From Mycobacterium sp. Root265 (GTDB lineage: Bacteria > Actinomycetota > Actinomycetes > Mycobacteriales > Mycobacteriaceae): a stretch of 64,000 nt of DNA. Positions 63,944-64,000 of the stretch are shown piece after piece. The stretch covers positions 125,560-189,559 of the forward strand of contig NZ_LMJA01000003.1 in assembly GCF_001428895.1 (NCBI RefSeq), read 5' to 3'. Numbering within the stretch: the stretch's first letter is position 1; each line of letters begins with the position of its first letter. The notes under the pieces were generated by a model. That model was not told where the DNA came from, did not search any database, and was given only the letters and a program-made list of their open reading frames with translations. The position numbers were made by a program, and so were the translations under genes.

Positions 63944-64000
63944 CTACTCTTCGCGGTCGCGCTGGGCGGACTCCCACAGCTCACGCGCATGTGCCCGGCC
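63944..64000 (-). CDS. C-terminal fragment of an unidentified gene
   Basis: In one minus-strand frame the window end reads RAHARELWESAQRDREE and a stop (TAG at 63944-63946). The residue composition looks like the end of a helical protein. The gene lies almost entirely outside the window, so nothing else can be said. It would overlap no feature and converge with the PNPOx-type gene. Confidence 0.4.
   Translation of the reverse strand, partial: GRAHARELWESAQRDREE

Overview
The window is a contiguous piece of a GC-rich actinobacterial chromosome, best read as an environmental, rapidly growing Mycobacterium (Mycolicibacterium type). The indicators are a mycolic-acid-type methyltransferase, a PGRS glycine-rich protein, an F420 (Ddn-like) enzyme, a SteA/MctB(SteB)-pyrG-nudix-xerD block and a parA-scpA-scpB-rluB-cmk-der block in the order known from M. 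tuberculosis (Rv1697-Rv1713), a two-domain ICL2-type isocitrate lyase, frequent GTG/TTG starts, and many 4-bp stop/start overlaps. No rRNA gene or CRISPR array was seen; one tRNA gene, tRNA-Pro(GGG), is present.

Layout. 1-9.7 kb: end of a membrane acyltransferase, a PknH-type sensor lipoprotein, an MFS exporter, ICL2, a VOC protein and a beta-propeller phytase-like lipoprotein. 9.8-15.6 kb is an envelope/surface cluster: a PGRS protein without a PE domain, an M15-like peptidase, a surface phosphodiesterase with a Ser-rich spacer, and a lytic transglycosylase lipoprotein. 15.6-16.7 kb is a toxin-antitoxin pair (ParD-like/zeta-like) behind a duplicated operator. 17-22 kb holds a metallophosphoesterase, methyltransferases, a Ddn-like enzyme, a diguanylate cyclase, a very small Cys-rich protein and a cyclopropane/mycolate methyltransferase. 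22-26 kb has an AlsS-like ThDP enzyme divergent from an ACC deaminase. 26-37.4 kb looks like a stress region: an Nramp-like/PRC-barrel operon, an orphan SigF paralogue, a large HPII-type catalase, an SDR and three tandem GAF-ANTAR regulators, with SigF-type promoter matches in front of some units. 37.5-39.3 kb encodes a MOSC-reductase-ferredoxin fusion.

40.4-46.6 kb is the most unusual segment. A 51-bp sequence made of the 3' end of tRNA-Pro plus its terminator is repeated directly (two mismatches) 6.1 kb away, and a degraded tyrosine-recombinase C-terminus abuts the tRNA copy. I read it as a decayed integrative islet carrying an XRE-cupin regulator, a PaiB-like flavoprotein, a 950-residue surface beta-propeller protein and a protein of unknown function.

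46.7-64 kb is mainly core genome: an FeS-type photolyase/cryptochrome, two TauE/SafE exporters, the der-to-parA operon (chromosome segregation, condensin, ribosome biogenesis, CMP kinase), an O-methyltransferase, and xerD-nudix-pyrG-mctB-steA. It ends with a CGNR regulator divergent from a VOC/PNPOx pair.
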